Origin: MFD09286-c1 sp963701015
Lineage (GTDB): Bacteria > Bacteroidota > Bacteroidia > Bacteroidales > DTGW01
Direction: 5' to 3'
DNA: 64,000 nt
Assembly: GCA_963701015.1 (NCBI GenBank)
Contig: OY969556.1
Span: 992,001-1,056,000, forward strand
The notes under the pieces are model-generated. The model ran no database searches. It was not told where the DNA came from and saw only the letters and a list, made by a program, of their open reading frames with translations. Position 1 is the stretch's first letter. Each line of letters opens with the position of its first letter. Shown here in pieces: positions 36,382 through 45,905 of the stretch. The translations under genes were made by a program, and so were the position numbers.

Positions 36382-38448
36382 TTATTTTTTAATAATTTTA
36401 AATATGTATGGTTTTTCACTGTTATTTATATTGTTGCATTTCAAAATATATATACCTGGCGTAAATGATGAAATATTTATAGAAACATTATTTTCTTTTA
36501 CACCAGTTGCAGTTGAAATGGTTTTTTCCAAATATTTTTTACCCATTAAGTCAAATAAGCTTATATGAATAGTTCCATTTTCAACTATCGAATACTTGAG
36601 AGTTATATTATCGGTTGCAATGGTAGGATATATTCTAACATCATTAATACCTTCATTTTCAGAATTTATAAAATTTATAACTATTGGTGAAAAAGTTGCA
36701 ATATAATTTTTATTTCCATCAATAGTAAAAACAAGAGGATTGGCACTACTTATGGTATCGCCCTTCCATGAGCTAAATGTATAACCGTATTTAGGTTTTG
36801 CAGTAATTGAAATTTGCATTCCTTGGTATATCCGTCCATCTGAAGGTGAAATAGCTAATGTCCCGGAACCGATTGTATCAAGGGTAATTGTACATTTTGT
36901 ACTCGTTTTATAAAATATTGCATTGAGTGTTTTATTAGTGTTCATTTCAATTTTAATTGATTTAGAAGTATCAACTTTATCACCTGACCATGAATAAAAT
37001 ATATATCCTGAATCAGGCTTGGCAGTTGCACTAACAATACATCCATCAAAATATTCTTTATCTACAGGATTTAATATAATTGTTCCTGATCCTGTTACAG
37101 AAGTTGTTATATTATAGGATACAGGAGTTGTTGTGTCGGTCGATTCGAAACATCCTAAGTCAGGTCGGTAACTCTTATATGGAACACCGGTATCATCTTT
37201 ATATGGAATATTATTAATTATTGTACCTACATTTATTAATTTGCTGCCAGGTTTGAAGTGCATAAATGTTATATCAGGTAAACTTCCGTCTGCTTTTCTT
37301 GGAGAAGCACATTGTGCAACAGCTGAATCGATATTTGTTTCAATAAAATCATTTGTAGTGGCAGTATTATATACTCCCCTGTTTGAAAGATGAAATGAAT
37401 TTGTGGCTGTATCCATTACTATACCCGCTAAAGCAACAAAGTTTTTATTACTGTTGGAATGTAATGACAAACAATTTTTTATAGTCAATACTTTTCCAGA
37501 ATCTAAAACATTTCCACTTGTCCAATCATAATTAACAGCTCCATTTTCAACTGAGCTACAGTTAATTAAAGTTACTGAACCTACATTGTTATTTTTATCA
37601 AATCCTTTTTGGCCATTGCCAAATGACAAACAATTTATTAATACCTGATTATGACGTTGATCTTTATTTGTGCTTCCACCGGTCTTAAATCCATTTCCAT
37701 TTCCGGGGCCTAAAGAACCATCTTTCAAATAACCACTTTTAAAAACCCAGCAATTTTCAAGTGTTGTAGTAATATTATCTGTTGCTGAAGTTGTTTTTAA
37801 GTATCCATCCCAGCCATCATCAGAATTATTCCAGGCACGACAACCATAAAAGTAATTTCCTGTTCCCGGATCTATTTTAACGGCAAACCCATCGGCATTT
37901 CCATAATTCGTTGCCGGGTCCGCATTATTATAAGCATCACAATTAATAAACTTATTATATGATGCGCCGCCTTTCACCTCCATACCTGCATCCCGGTTCT
38001 CAACAAATGAACAGAGTTCAATATGGTTATAACTTCCACCTTGTACTAACAAACCATTATCACCGGCATTATAAATCTCAAATCCCTTTATATACCAATA
38101 GCTGCCATTTAATTGCATTCCCTGGTTACTACTACCCAATGCCATCTTAGAGAAATCCAAAATGACTTTTTCATTGTTATAGGCGAGTAAGTAATTCAGA
38201 ATATCTTTTGTCCCGCTTTTGCTTATTGTAATTTTCGAAGTATAATAATACCGTCCTCCCCGAACATATATGGTATCGCCCGTTGCAATTTTCGCAATTG
38301 CTGATGGGATAGTTTTTAATGCAGAATTTAATGATAATCCGGAATTTGTATCAATCCCGGCAGTATCTACATAATATGAAGTACCGAAGCAGCTTTGGGC
38401 TGCAATATACAATAATATTAAAATTGACAGAATGTTTTGTTTTTTCAT
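36382..38448 (-). CDS. Pectate lyase family 9 (PL9) with T9SS sorting domain
   Basis: The 688-residue secreted lyase starts at ATG 38448; an upstream start at 38472 would overlap the previous gene. After a signal peptide a parallel beta-helix (about 25-425) carries the PL9 signature NADGFAVKIDPGTGNYFYGC and AWNNSDDGWDGY, with K191 the likely catalytic base and nearby Asp residues binding calcium. Two tandem Bacterial_repeat/InlB-like modules follow (about 440-590, motifs GYIFYSWSGD and GYTFSSWKGD), then a T9SS sorting domain. It should cleave polygalacturonate by beta-elimination at the cell surface, giving unsaturated products for GH105 and KduI. Confidence 0.88.
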   Translation of the reverse strand: MKKQNILSILILLYIAAQSCFGTSYYVDTAGIDTNSGLSLNSALKTIPSAIAKIATGDTIYVRGGRYYYTSKITISKSGTKDILNYLLAYNNEKVILDFSKMALGSSNQGMQLNGSYWYIKGFEIYNAGDNGLLVQGGSYNHIELCSFVENRDAGMEVKGGASYNKFINCDAYNNADPATNYGNADGFAVKIDPGTGNYFYGCRAWNNSDDGWDGYLKTTSATDNITTTLENCWVFKSGYLKDGSLGPGNGNGFKTGGSTNKDQRHNQVLINCLSFGNGQKGFDKNNNVGSVTLINCSSVENGAVNYDWTSGNVLDSGKVLTIKNCLSLHSNSNKNFVALAGIVMDTATNSFHLSNRGVYNTATTNDFIETNIDSAVAQCASPRKADGSLPDITFMHFKPGSKLINVGTIINNIPYKDDTGVPYKSYRPDLGCFESTDTTTPVSYNITTSVTGSGTIILNPVDKEYFDGCIVSATAKPDSGYIFYSWSGDKVDTSKSIKIEMNTNKTLNAIFYKTSTKCTITLDTIGSGTLAISPSDGRIYQGMQISITAKPKYGYTFSSWKGDTISSANPLVFTIDGNKNYIATFSPIVINFINSENEGINDVRIYPTIATDNITLKYSIVENGTIHISLFDLMGKKYLEKTISTATGVKENNVSINISSFTPGIYILKCNNINNSEKPYIFKIIKK

Positions 38449-38450
38449 AA

Positions 38451-39440
38451 TTACAGATTTAATGGAATCCAATTATCAGCAAAATTTATATTTGATGCCC
38501 GTTTCGAGAATATATTCTTTAGTGTGTATTGCATTGCTTCTTGCTTTGTTAATTGATGTGACCAGGAGACCCTGCTTGAAATATTAACTGCTCCGGGACC
38601 GTTTGATGAATATTCACCATAATAAATTGTTTTTTGTTTTTCGGGATTCGACCAATTGTTCCAACCTTCTTTGACAATATGATCGCCCATATAACAATTT
38701 ATAAAAACTGTTTTTGCAAATGACCGCCAGGGACGGCCAAGATATACTTTATTTATCCCAGGATTTGCAATCAGTTTACAATTTTTAAATACAAAACCAT
38801 ATTGCGTACCTTCAGTTGTTGATGCAGCAGTGATATATGAGTTTTTTTTACTTTTAATTGTACAACTATCAAATAATACTATGGATTTTCCGAAAATAAA
38901 ATCGATAGTCCCTTCAATATCACAATTATTTAAATATATTCTTCCATCACTGTTGGCATAAAAAGTATCCTGATTCCCTAATAGCTTACAATTCCAGAAT
39001 GAAACTTTATCACCTTTTATCTCAACCGCAACAGATTGTGCGATTGTTCCAGCATAATTTTCTATAGTTAAATTTTTTACCACAGTATTATCTGATAGAA
39101 TTCTGAGACTATATGAATTATGCGTAGTTAAAGTATCATAACCTATAATTTTTCCGGAATAATCATTATATCGAATTATTGTACTGTCAATGTCCTGTCC
39201 GATTAATACCACTTTTCTTTTAGTTGGGAACAATTCTGCTTTTTCGTTATATATTCCTTTTTTAATTAGAATAACTGTTTTCCCAATTGAATTGCAAGGT
39301 AGAGCATTGAATGCATCCTGAATTGTAGAGTAATTGCCTTTATTATTTTTTGCAACAACTATAGTGTCAACATCACTTGCATAAACAATATCTGATACTA
39401 TAATTACAAAAATAAATTGAAAAATTATTCTATTAAACAT
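38451..39440 (-). CDS. Pectinesterase (CE8)
   Basis: The 329-residue enzyme removes methyl esters from homogalacturonan. ATG 39440 is preferred over 39455 because it gives a cleaner signal peptide (MFNRIIFQFIFVIIVSDIVYA). CE8 motifs are all present: GNYSTIQDAFNALP, LGNQDTFYANSDGRIY (first catalytic Asp), GTIDFIFGKSIVLF (second Asp) and VYLGRPWRSFAKTVF (Arg). Demethylation creates the acidic pectate needed by the PL9 and GH28 enzymes on either side. It follows GH28 by 48 bp and precedes PL9 by 2 bp. Confidence 0.94.
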   Translation of the reverse strand: MFNRIIFQFIFVIIVSDIVYASDVDTIVVAKNNKGNYSTIQDAFNALPCNSIGKTVILIKKGIYNEKAELFPTKRKVVLIGQDIDSTIIRYNDYSGKIIGYDTLTTHNSYSLRILSDNTVVKNLTIENYAGTIAQSVAVEIKGDKVSFWNCKLLGNQDTFYANSDGRIYLNNCDIEGTIDFIFGKSIVLFDSCTIKSKKNSYITAASTTEGTQYGFVFKNCKLIANPGINKVYLGRPWRSFAKTVFINCYMGDHIVKEGWNNWSNPEKQKTIYYGEYSSNGPGAVNISSRVSWSHQLTKQEAMQYTLKNIFSKRASNINFADNWIPLNL

Positions 39441-39488
39441 ATTTAAATAAAGCATTGAAAATTAAATCATTTATATTCTTTATAATTT

Positions 39489-40874
39489 TCATTCCCATGT
39501 TGCTAATTTATCATTGATATAAACATTTTTGAACACAACATTTTTGGTATAAAAATTCATATTGCCTTTCATTACTCCATTAAACTTGCAATTTGATATT
39601 TGTACATTACTAACCGGAGCATCTTCATATCCTTTTAGCCAAACAGCATATGGACTTTTTTCCGAAGTAACATTATCAATATATATATTACGTACAGTAG
39701 GAGGGAACCTTCCTTCATTAATATTTTCATAATATAAATCAACTAGTATTACAGCCTGGCTAACTTCACCAACAGTTACATTTCGCATATATACGTTTTC
39801 AACAAGGCCACCTCGTAATGGATTTGATTTTATGCGCAATGCCCTATCTAAGTTTGGACTATTCATTTTACAATTTTCGATATAAACATTTCTGCAATTG
39901 CCCGAAATTTCACTGCCTATAACTACTCCTCCATGTCCGTCTTTCATTTCACAATTCCTGACTATAATGTTTTCGCTTGGAACGTTAATTCTTCTTCCAT
40001 CTTGCTCACGTCCCGATTTTATTGCTATACAATCATCACCAGTATTAAAAAAACAATTTTCAATTAGCACATCGCTGCATGATTCTGGATCGCATCCATC
40101 ATTATTTGCACCATGACTATTAATATTTACATTTCTGACAATTATATTTGATGAAAGTACCGGGTTTATTTCCCACATTGGTGAGCGAATAATTTTAATA
40201 TCTTCAATTAAAATATTTTTACAATTATATAATTGAATAAAATTTGTACGTAAATAATGTCCTGGACCAAAAATTCTTTTCTCAACCGGCACATTATTCT
40301 CCGACATTTCATTTAATTTAATTTTGTCTTCTTTGTGATTTGGCATGCCAGTTTTCCAACCGTCTTTCGCACTTCCTGTCCATGGCCACCATGTATTTAT
40401 ATCAGCATTGCCATCAATGGTTCCTTTGCCTGTTATAGCAATATTTTCCTGGTTAATTGCATAAATAAAGGGAGAATAATTCATTAACTCTGTCCCTTCA
40501 AATCTTGTTAAAACAACAGGTAAATATTTTGTATAATCCTTACTAAATAATAAGGTCGCACCTTCTTCAATATTTAAATCTATATTGCTCTTTAAATGAA
40601 TGGCTCCTGTTAAAAATATTCCTTTTGGCACAACAACTTTGCCACCTCCATTTTTCGAACATGAATCAATGGCATCTGCAATTGATTTTGTACAATCAGT
40701 TATACCATCACCTATTGCACCAAATTCAGTAATTACAAAAGTTTTATTTTGGAATTCTGGTGCTTTTATTTTTTGCAATATTTTATCCATATTGTCCCAA
40801 TTAGGTTCATTCTGAATAAAAGCTGATAATCCAATACATGCAAAAAGTATTATGCGAATATATATTTTGTTCAT
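39489..40874 (-). CDS. Polygalacturonase (GH28)
   Basis: This 461-residue secreted enzyme is a parallel beta-helix hydrolase of alpha-1,4-galacturonan. The N-terminal ITEFGAIGDGITDCTKSIADAI is typical of bacterial GH28. Catalytic blocks are NNDGCDPESC, NTGDDCIAIKSG (the paired Asp), GHGGVVIGSE (His) and ALRIKSNPLRGG (Arg/Lys). A signal peptide covers about residues 1-20. It yields saturated galacturonate, which needs the uxaC-uxaE-uxuB branch. It starts 3 bp after the GH105 stop, so translation may be coupled. Confidence 0.94.
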   Translation of the reverse strand: MNKIYIRIILFACIGLSAFIQNEPNWDNMDKILQKIKAPEFQNKTFVITEFGAIGDGITDCTKSIADAIDSCSKNGGGKVVVPKGIFLTGAIHLKSNIDLNIEEGATLLFSKDYTKYLPVVLTRFEGTELMNYSPFIYAINQENIAITGKGTIDGNADINTWWPWTGSAKDGWKTGMPNHKEDKIKLNEMSENNVPVEKRIFGPGHYLRTNFIQLYNCKNILIEDIKIIRSPMWEINPVLSSNIIVRNVNINSHGANNDGCDPESCSDVLIENCFFNTGDDCIAIKSGREQDGRRINVPSENIIVRNCEMKDGHGGVVIGSEISGNCRNVYIENCKMNSPNLDRALRIKSNPLRGGLVENVYMRNVTVGEVSQAVILVDLYYENINEGRFPPTVRNIYIDNVTSEKSPYAVWLKGYEDAPVSNVQISNCKFNGVMKGNMNFYTKNVVFKNVYINDKLATWE

Positions 40875-40877
40875 TTT

Positions 40878-42464
40878 TTATGGTTTAGTTTCGTTTTTAG
40901 AATTTTTTCCATATTCCATTTCAATGCAGAAGTATAACAATGTTGCCAAACCTTTGAAATCATTAATTCTCCTGTCAACGGAAATATAGTAATTATAACT
41001 TCCGTCTGATATTTTAGAATTCAAAGTGCCAACTTTTACGGTTCCAGTTAAATAAATATCGCCTTTTACATCAAAATAGAGATACTTCCTTTTCAAAGCT
41101 TCAAAAGCCTTTAAAGCTTTTTCATGATATGAATTGTCGAGCAATCCATCATTATAGCCTTTCATATAAGCATACGCAAACATTAAAGTAGATGAAGTTT
41201 CAGGCCAATTTCCCGGTTGGTTCAATTTATTAACTATTTGATACCACATTCCTAATGAATCTTGAAATTGCGACAGACTTTTTGATAAATTAATAAATAT
41301 AGTTTTAAGACTATCGCGGTAAGGATTTTGTTCTGGTATATAATCTAATCCATCAATTAATGCCATATCGTACCAACCAATTCCTCTTCCCCAAAATTCA
41401 GGTGATACGCCACTCTTTGCATTTGCCCAAATACTTTTTCCCGATTCATCCCACCCATGATAATATAAGCCGGTTATACTATCGTTTAAATGTTTTTTTA
41501 TATATATAAATTGTTTGGCTGCATCGGTCAGCATGAGTGGTCTGTTAAAAGTATAAGCATACTGCAAATAGAATATATCTGCCATATATATGCCATCGAG
41601 CCACATTTGCCAATTATATGACTTTTTGTGCCAAAATCCTCCTTCATGCGTTCGTGGTTGATTTTTAAATTGTGATACAATTTCGTCGGCAGCTAATTTG
41701 AATTTTTTATCACCAGTTATATTGTATAAATCAATTAACGATCTTCCAGGTAATATATCGTCGAGTTCATATTTATTTATCATATATTTTGTACTATCTA
41801 TCTTGCCCTGATTATTTATAAAGTATGAATACCATTTTATTACATAATCCAAATATTTTTGATCTTTTGTTTTTTTGTATAGTTCAAAAATTGCATTTAT
41901 CATGAAACCATTGGTGTAGTTCCAGTCACGGCTTCTATAAATATCTAAATCTATAGGATTTGGATATGTTGACATAATTGATTCAGCAATTTTGGTTGAC
42001 CAATTAAAATCTTTTTTATTTTGTTGTAAATATAAATTTGCATTTGACAAATAGTCAATAGTATATGATTTATCAAGACAAGTAATTGTATAATTTAGGT
42101 TATTATTATAATTTATTTTTGAAGTAAATATTTCAAAAGGCCTTAAAGGTTCTTTAGTATCTATTTTAATTCGGTATAATAATTTATCATTTTGTGATAA
42201 ATCTAAATTTGAAATAATAGGATAATATTTCAAATTGTTATCCATATCCAATATGAAGTAATTGGATGGATTTAGACTAACTAATTGGTTTGAAGGGCTG
42301 GTAAATTTCAGAACTAAATATATTGAATCGCCTGAAAAATTTTCTTTTTGTGAAAGTAAAAATGTTTTAATTACAGTATTTTCTTCCTGACAATAAATAC
42401 TTAAATAAATTGTCAAATTAAGAGTAAAACAAGTAATATAATATTTTAGAAAGCGAAAATTCAT
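40878..42464 (-). CDS. Unsaturated rhamnogalacturonyl/galacturonyl hydrolase (GH105) with extra N-terminal domain
   Basis: The 528-residue secreted enzyme has a signal peptide (about 1-25), a beta-rich region of about 115 residues I cannot name, and an (alpha/alpha)6 barrel from about residue 145. GH105 features include YELDDILPGRSLIDLY, the aspartate in WLDGIYMADIFYLQYA, and WGRGIGWYDMALIDGL. It removes the unsaturated uronic acid end left by pectate or rhamnogalacturonan lyases, feeding KduI. It heads the eight-gene degradative operon that runs to 32544. A terminator for the preceding gene lies just upstream. Confidence 0.9.
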   Translation of the reverse strand: MNFRFLKYYITCFTLNLTIYLSIYCQEENTVIKTFLLSQKENFSGDSIYLVLKFTSPSNQLVSLNPSNYFILDMDNNLKYYPIISNLDLSQNDKLLYRIKIDTKEPLRPFEIFTSKINYNNNLNYTITCLDKSYTIDYLSNANLYLQQNKKDFNWSTKIAESIMSTYPNPIDLDIYRSRDWNYTNGFMINAIFELYKKTKDQKYLDYVIKWYSYFINNQGKIDSTKYMINKYELDDILPGRSLIDLYNITGDKKFKLAADEIVSQFKNQPRTHEGGFWHKKSYNWQMWLDGIYMADIFYLQYAYTFNRPLMLTDAAKQFIYIKKHLNDSITGLYYHGWDESGKSIWANAKSGVSPEFWGRGIGWYDMALIDGLDYIPEQNPYRDSLKTIFINLSKSLSQFQDSLGMWYQIVNKLNQPGNWPETSSTLMFAYAYMKGYNDGLLDNSYHEKALKAFEALKRKYLYFDVKGDIYLTGTVKVGTLNSKISDGSYNYYISVDRRINDFKGLATLLYFCIEMEYGKNSKNETKP

Positions 42465-42560
42465 TAATTATATTTTATTAAAATTGTATTTGTTGTTAAG
42501 AAAGTATTTATGTATTACTTATTTTTTAATTTCTAATAATGAATTGCTAAGTTTTAAAAG

Positions 42561-42591
42561 AAAGCAAACCGGTCTTTAACTGGTTTGCTTT
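42561..42591 (-). terminator. Terminator after the 1056-residue T9SS protein
   Basis: A 13-bp stem pairs AAAGCAAACCGGT with ACTGGTTTGCTTT, including one G-T, around a 5-base loop. On the minus strand a T-rich tail follows. It separates the upstream surface-protein gene from the GH105-led operon, which therefore should have its own promoter in 42465-42560. Confidence 0.8.
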
Positions 42592-42618
42592 CAAATACAA
42601 AACTTAACTATAAACTTA

Positions 42619-45600
42619 TCATTTTATAACTTCAATATTTTGAATATAATATTTACCTTGAATGTTAATTCTTAGTAAATACATTCCTTTTTGAAGTGAT
42701 GAAACATCAATTAAATTTTCAGAACTATTAATTGATTGCGATAGAACTTTTTCTCCAATTAAATTATAGAAACTAACAATACCTGCTTTGCTGTTATTTG
42801 CAATTTTTACCATCAGTTTCGCGTTAGTTGGATTTGGATAGCAACTTATTTCACTATTATTTAAAGTACCAATTCCACTTATAACAGTAAAATCAACATA
42901 ATATGTTTTAGTTGTTACGCCATCTTCAGCTGTAACTAATACTGTTGATTCTCCTGGTAATGAAGCTGCATTGGAAATTACATAAGTTTCAGTAGCATAT
43001 GACTTTGTAACTGATAATGCCGGAACTGCAGTAGTACCTTCATTTAAAGCAATACTATAATGCGATGTTGTGGCTTTGAAATTACTAATTACAGTTGTAC
43101 CATATGAAATACCAGCCAATGTGGCATCAGTTGATTTTGCTACAGTAAAATTAATTGTATAGGTGGTAGTAGATCCATCCTGAGCTGTTACCAATAAAGT
43201 AGTTGCACCAGGCAGACTTGCTGCATTAGTTACTTTATAAGTTGCATTAGAATCGGTTGTCATTGCTGTTACTGATGGTACAGTAGTTGTGAAAACAGGG
43301 AGAACAACATTATAAGTTACTGTTGCCGAACTAAAGTTAGTTACAGTTGTACCCGATACTTGCAAATCACTTAATGAAGAAATGTTTGATTTTGCACCTG
43401 CAACGGTAAGGTTAAATGTATAGGTTGCTTTTGACTTACCATCTTCAGCAGTTACAACAATTTTAGTAGCACCAGGTATTTTTGTGGCAGGTGTAACTAC
43501 TGCATTTGCCTTTAAGTTATTCGTGATTGCCGTAAGTGTTGGAATTGTAGTAGAATCTGTCAGTAGAACTGTATAATTGAATACTTTAGGATTGAATGCA
43601 GTATAAACAGTATCATCAATTTTAACCTGGTTTAATGTTGAATCCTGATAAAATGCTGTACTTAATTGCGATGGTATAGCAGGTCCTTGTCCAGGAGCAT
43701 ATGCACCTTTTTCCCAAATAACATAGTCATATAATGTACTATATGCAGTACTTCCACTACCATCACCTAAAGCAAGTCTGAAAATAGGTGTAACAGCAGC
43801 ACTATTAATCCATTTTTGTGCACCACCTGATAATACGACTTGTTGTGCACCAACCAGGTAAGTGAGTTTTTCATCCATATAAAGTTGTGCTCCTTTAGAA
43901 GTATCAACTACCAAACGGAAAATATGCCAATGGTTAATATCAGTTAATGAATCAGTAATAGCACGTTTTTCTGATTTTAACCAAATTGAATCGTAAGTTG
44001 AAAAATTGTGCTGACAGAACCATTTTTCACGATAATTTTTACCATAATAAATATCAATATCAGAGTTCTTATCTTTAGTAACATCTGCAAACCTCATTCT
44101 TATAATTACAGTCAATTTTGAGGAATCTAAATAATTAGCCCACGGATTAATTGTAAATAAATTTGAAGCAGTTGAAGCACTTTCAAAATGGATTAATTTA
44201 TTGCCAGGAATTACAGGGTCATCCACTACTTCATTAACAGGAGGAGTAACTACACCTGATTCACTTAAAGTAAATGGATAAGCATTGGTTGGGTCATCTA
44301 ATGTTTTTGAACCATCATATATTGTCCAGTTTTCGGTAGAAGGATGAACAAAAATTACATTATATGTTTTGGTTGACATATCTTGTGCTGTAACAACCAC
44401 TTTTGTTGTATCAGGTATTTTGGTTGCTGCATGAACTACCGCAGAAGCAAATGCACTCGTTGTTGTTGCGGTAACCGTTGGAATAGTTGTAATATTAGCT
44501 GCTAAAACCACATTATACGATGTTGTGCCGGAAGCAAAACCTGATACAGTTGTACCATTCACTTGTAAATTATTTAAGGTTGCATCCGTTGAGGCTGCCG
44601 ATATGTTTACTTTTACTTTCCATGTTTTAGTGGAAGCATCCTGAGCCGTAACAATATAAGCTACAGAATCGGTAAAGTTTTCGGCAACACTGGTTGCAGG
44701 AGATATCGTTGCATGATTTGAAACAGTAATAGTAGGAACTAATGCAGTAATATCAGTACCATAAGGTACAGTTAATATTACAGTAGAATTTGAAGTGTTG
44801 ACTACACCTACAATATTAGGTGTTAAGCTATTTAAGTCAAAAGTCAAGATATTTTTTGCGCTCGAAGGCCCTAAATTTACAGTTACAGTCCAAGTTTGTG
44901 TAGAAGCATCTTCAGCTGTTACAGTATAAACAACCGGGTTTGAAAAATTTTGAGCTGTACCACTTGCAGGACTTATAGTAGCTCCTTGAGAAAGCGTAAT
45001 AGTAGGTGTTAAAGATGACAAATCAGTACCATCAGGAACGGTAATAGAAACAGTATGATCAGTTGTATTAACTGTACCTGTTGCTGAAGGGGTTGTAAAA
45101 CTAAAAGTTGAAATATTGGCATTGGAACTAATTGAAGTACCATTTATTTTAACATTCAGTATATTTAAAGTCTTACCTGTAGCAGCTGATGTTGATTTAA
45201 ATAGCCAGGGATAAATTCGCATATAAAATGTTTGACCAGCATTAATTAAAGTATCTAAGCCTTTAATAGTATCTTTTTCGAGAGCTCCTGCTTTAACATA
45301 TCCTTTTTGCGCAGGATTTGCCGTTGTATCAGGTCCATCATAAGCTTTTGTTTTATAACTCCAATTTGGAGAAGATGAAATAAATACTTTAGCACGCATT
45401 AAATTACCACCTTGTCCACCTAATTGGAAAGTCAATGAATTAATATGTAATTTATTTCCTGTTGCAGGTGTAACGGCAAACTGTACATATGTATTTGCGA
45501 TTGAATCGGTTGAGAGCGCTGGCCAAGCGCCAGGTGTAGCTGATGAACCAATATTAAGCGTTTGGGCAGTGGCAGGAGTACCTCCAGCATATCCTGTTAT

Positions 45601-45789
45601 GTATAAATTGGAAAAACTTTCAACATTTGCCTGCACACTTGTATTTAAACAACTATCAGCTGTTTTGTCATATGAATTGCAAGTCCATATTGCTGAATAA
45701 GGCGTTTGGGCTTTCAAGGTTATTAACATGCCTGTTGAAACCAGCAATATTAATAATAACCATACTTTTTGTAATTTTGTTTTTTTCAT
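42619..45789 (-). CDS. Multi-domain T9SS surface protein with cadherin-like repeats and a LamG-like domain
   Basis: The 1056-residue protein has a signal peptide (about 1-27) and an N-terminal beta-sandwich (about 30-215), of a kind I recall from pectate lyase and pectinesterase N-termini in Bacteroidetes. Two DUF5018-like repeats follow (about 220-395, each ending AEDAST-TW or AQDAST-TW), a cadherin-like repeat (about 397-480), a concanavalin/LamG-like domain (about 485-705), three more cadherin-like repeats (about 715-970), and a T9SS sorting domain (from SCYPNPTNAKL). No catalytic motif is recognised. Its place beside susC/susD suggests a surface pectin-binding role; a new type of enzyme in the central domain cannot be excluded. 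Confidence 0.75.
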   Translation of the reverse strand: MKKTKLQKVWLLLILLVSTGMLITLKAQTPYSAIWTCNSYDKTADSCLNTSVQANVESFSNLYITGYAGGTPATAQTLNIGSSATPGAWPALSTDSIANTYVQFAVTPATGNKLHINSLTFQLGGQGGNLMRAKVFISSSPNWSYKTKAYDGPDTTANPAQKGYVKAGALEKDTIKGLDTLINAGQTFYMRIYPWLFKSTSAATGKTLNILNVKINGTSISSNANISTFSFTTPSATGTVNTTDHTVSITVPDGTDLSSLTPTITLSQGATISPASGTAQNFSNPVVYTVTAEDASTQTWTVTVNLGPSSAKNILTFDLNSLTPNIVGVVNTSNSTVILTVPYGTDITALVPTITVSNHATISPATSVAENFTDSVAYIVTAQDASTKTWKVKVNISAASTDATLNNLQVNGTTVSGFASGTTSYNVVLAANITTIPTVTATTTSAFASAVVHAATKIPDTTKVVVTAQDMSTKTYNVIFVHPSTENWTIYDGSKTLDDPTNAYPFTLSESGVVTPPVNEVVDDPVIPGNKLIHFESASTASNLFTINPWANYLDSSKLTVIIRMRFADVTKDKNSDIDIYYGKNYREKWFCQHNFSTYDSIWLKSEKRAITDSLTDINHWHIFRLVVDTSKGAQLYMDEKLTYLVGAQQVVLSGGAQKWINSAAVTPIFRLALGDGSGSTAYSTLYDYVIWEKGAYAPGQGPAIPSQLSTAFYQDSTLNQVKIDDTVYTAFNPKVFNYTVLLTDSTTIPTLTAITNNLKANAVVTPATKIPGATKIVVTAEDGKSKATYTFNLTVAGAKSNISSLSDLQVSGTTVTNFSSATVTYNVVLPVFTTTVPSVTAMTTDSNATYKVTNAASLPGATTLLVTAQDGSTTTYTINFTVAKSTDATLAGISYGTTVISNFKATTSHYSIALNEGTTAVPALSVTKSYATETYVISNAASLPGESTVLVTAEDGVTTKTYYVDFTVISGIGTLNNSEISCYPNPTNAKLMVKIANNSKAGIVSFYNLIGEKVLSQSINSSENLIDVSSLQKGMYLLRINIQGKYYIQNIEVIK

Positions 45790-45853
45790 TTTTTAAAATT
45801 TTAGTAATACTTAGTTATATTAATTAGGTAATTATTAAAAACTTCATGTTGAG

Positions 45854-45885
45854 AAAACCTGTCAGTCTCTACACTGACAGGTTTT
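45854..45885 (-). terminator. Terminator after the 485-residue T9SS beta-helix gene
   Basis: A perfect 13-bp stem AAAACCTGTCAGT/ACTGACAGGTTTT encloses a 6-base loop. It lies 20 bp beyond the stop of the 45906-47363 gene. Being symmetric with A/T-rich flanks it may act in both directions. Confidence 0.85.
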
Positions 45886-45905
45886 AAAATTTTTATTTTA
45901 CTTTA

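Noticed and set aside
38449..38472. Longer start for the PL9 gene
   Set aside because: It would overlap the pectinesterase gene and spoil the signal peptide; ATG 38448 gives a typical MKK start.
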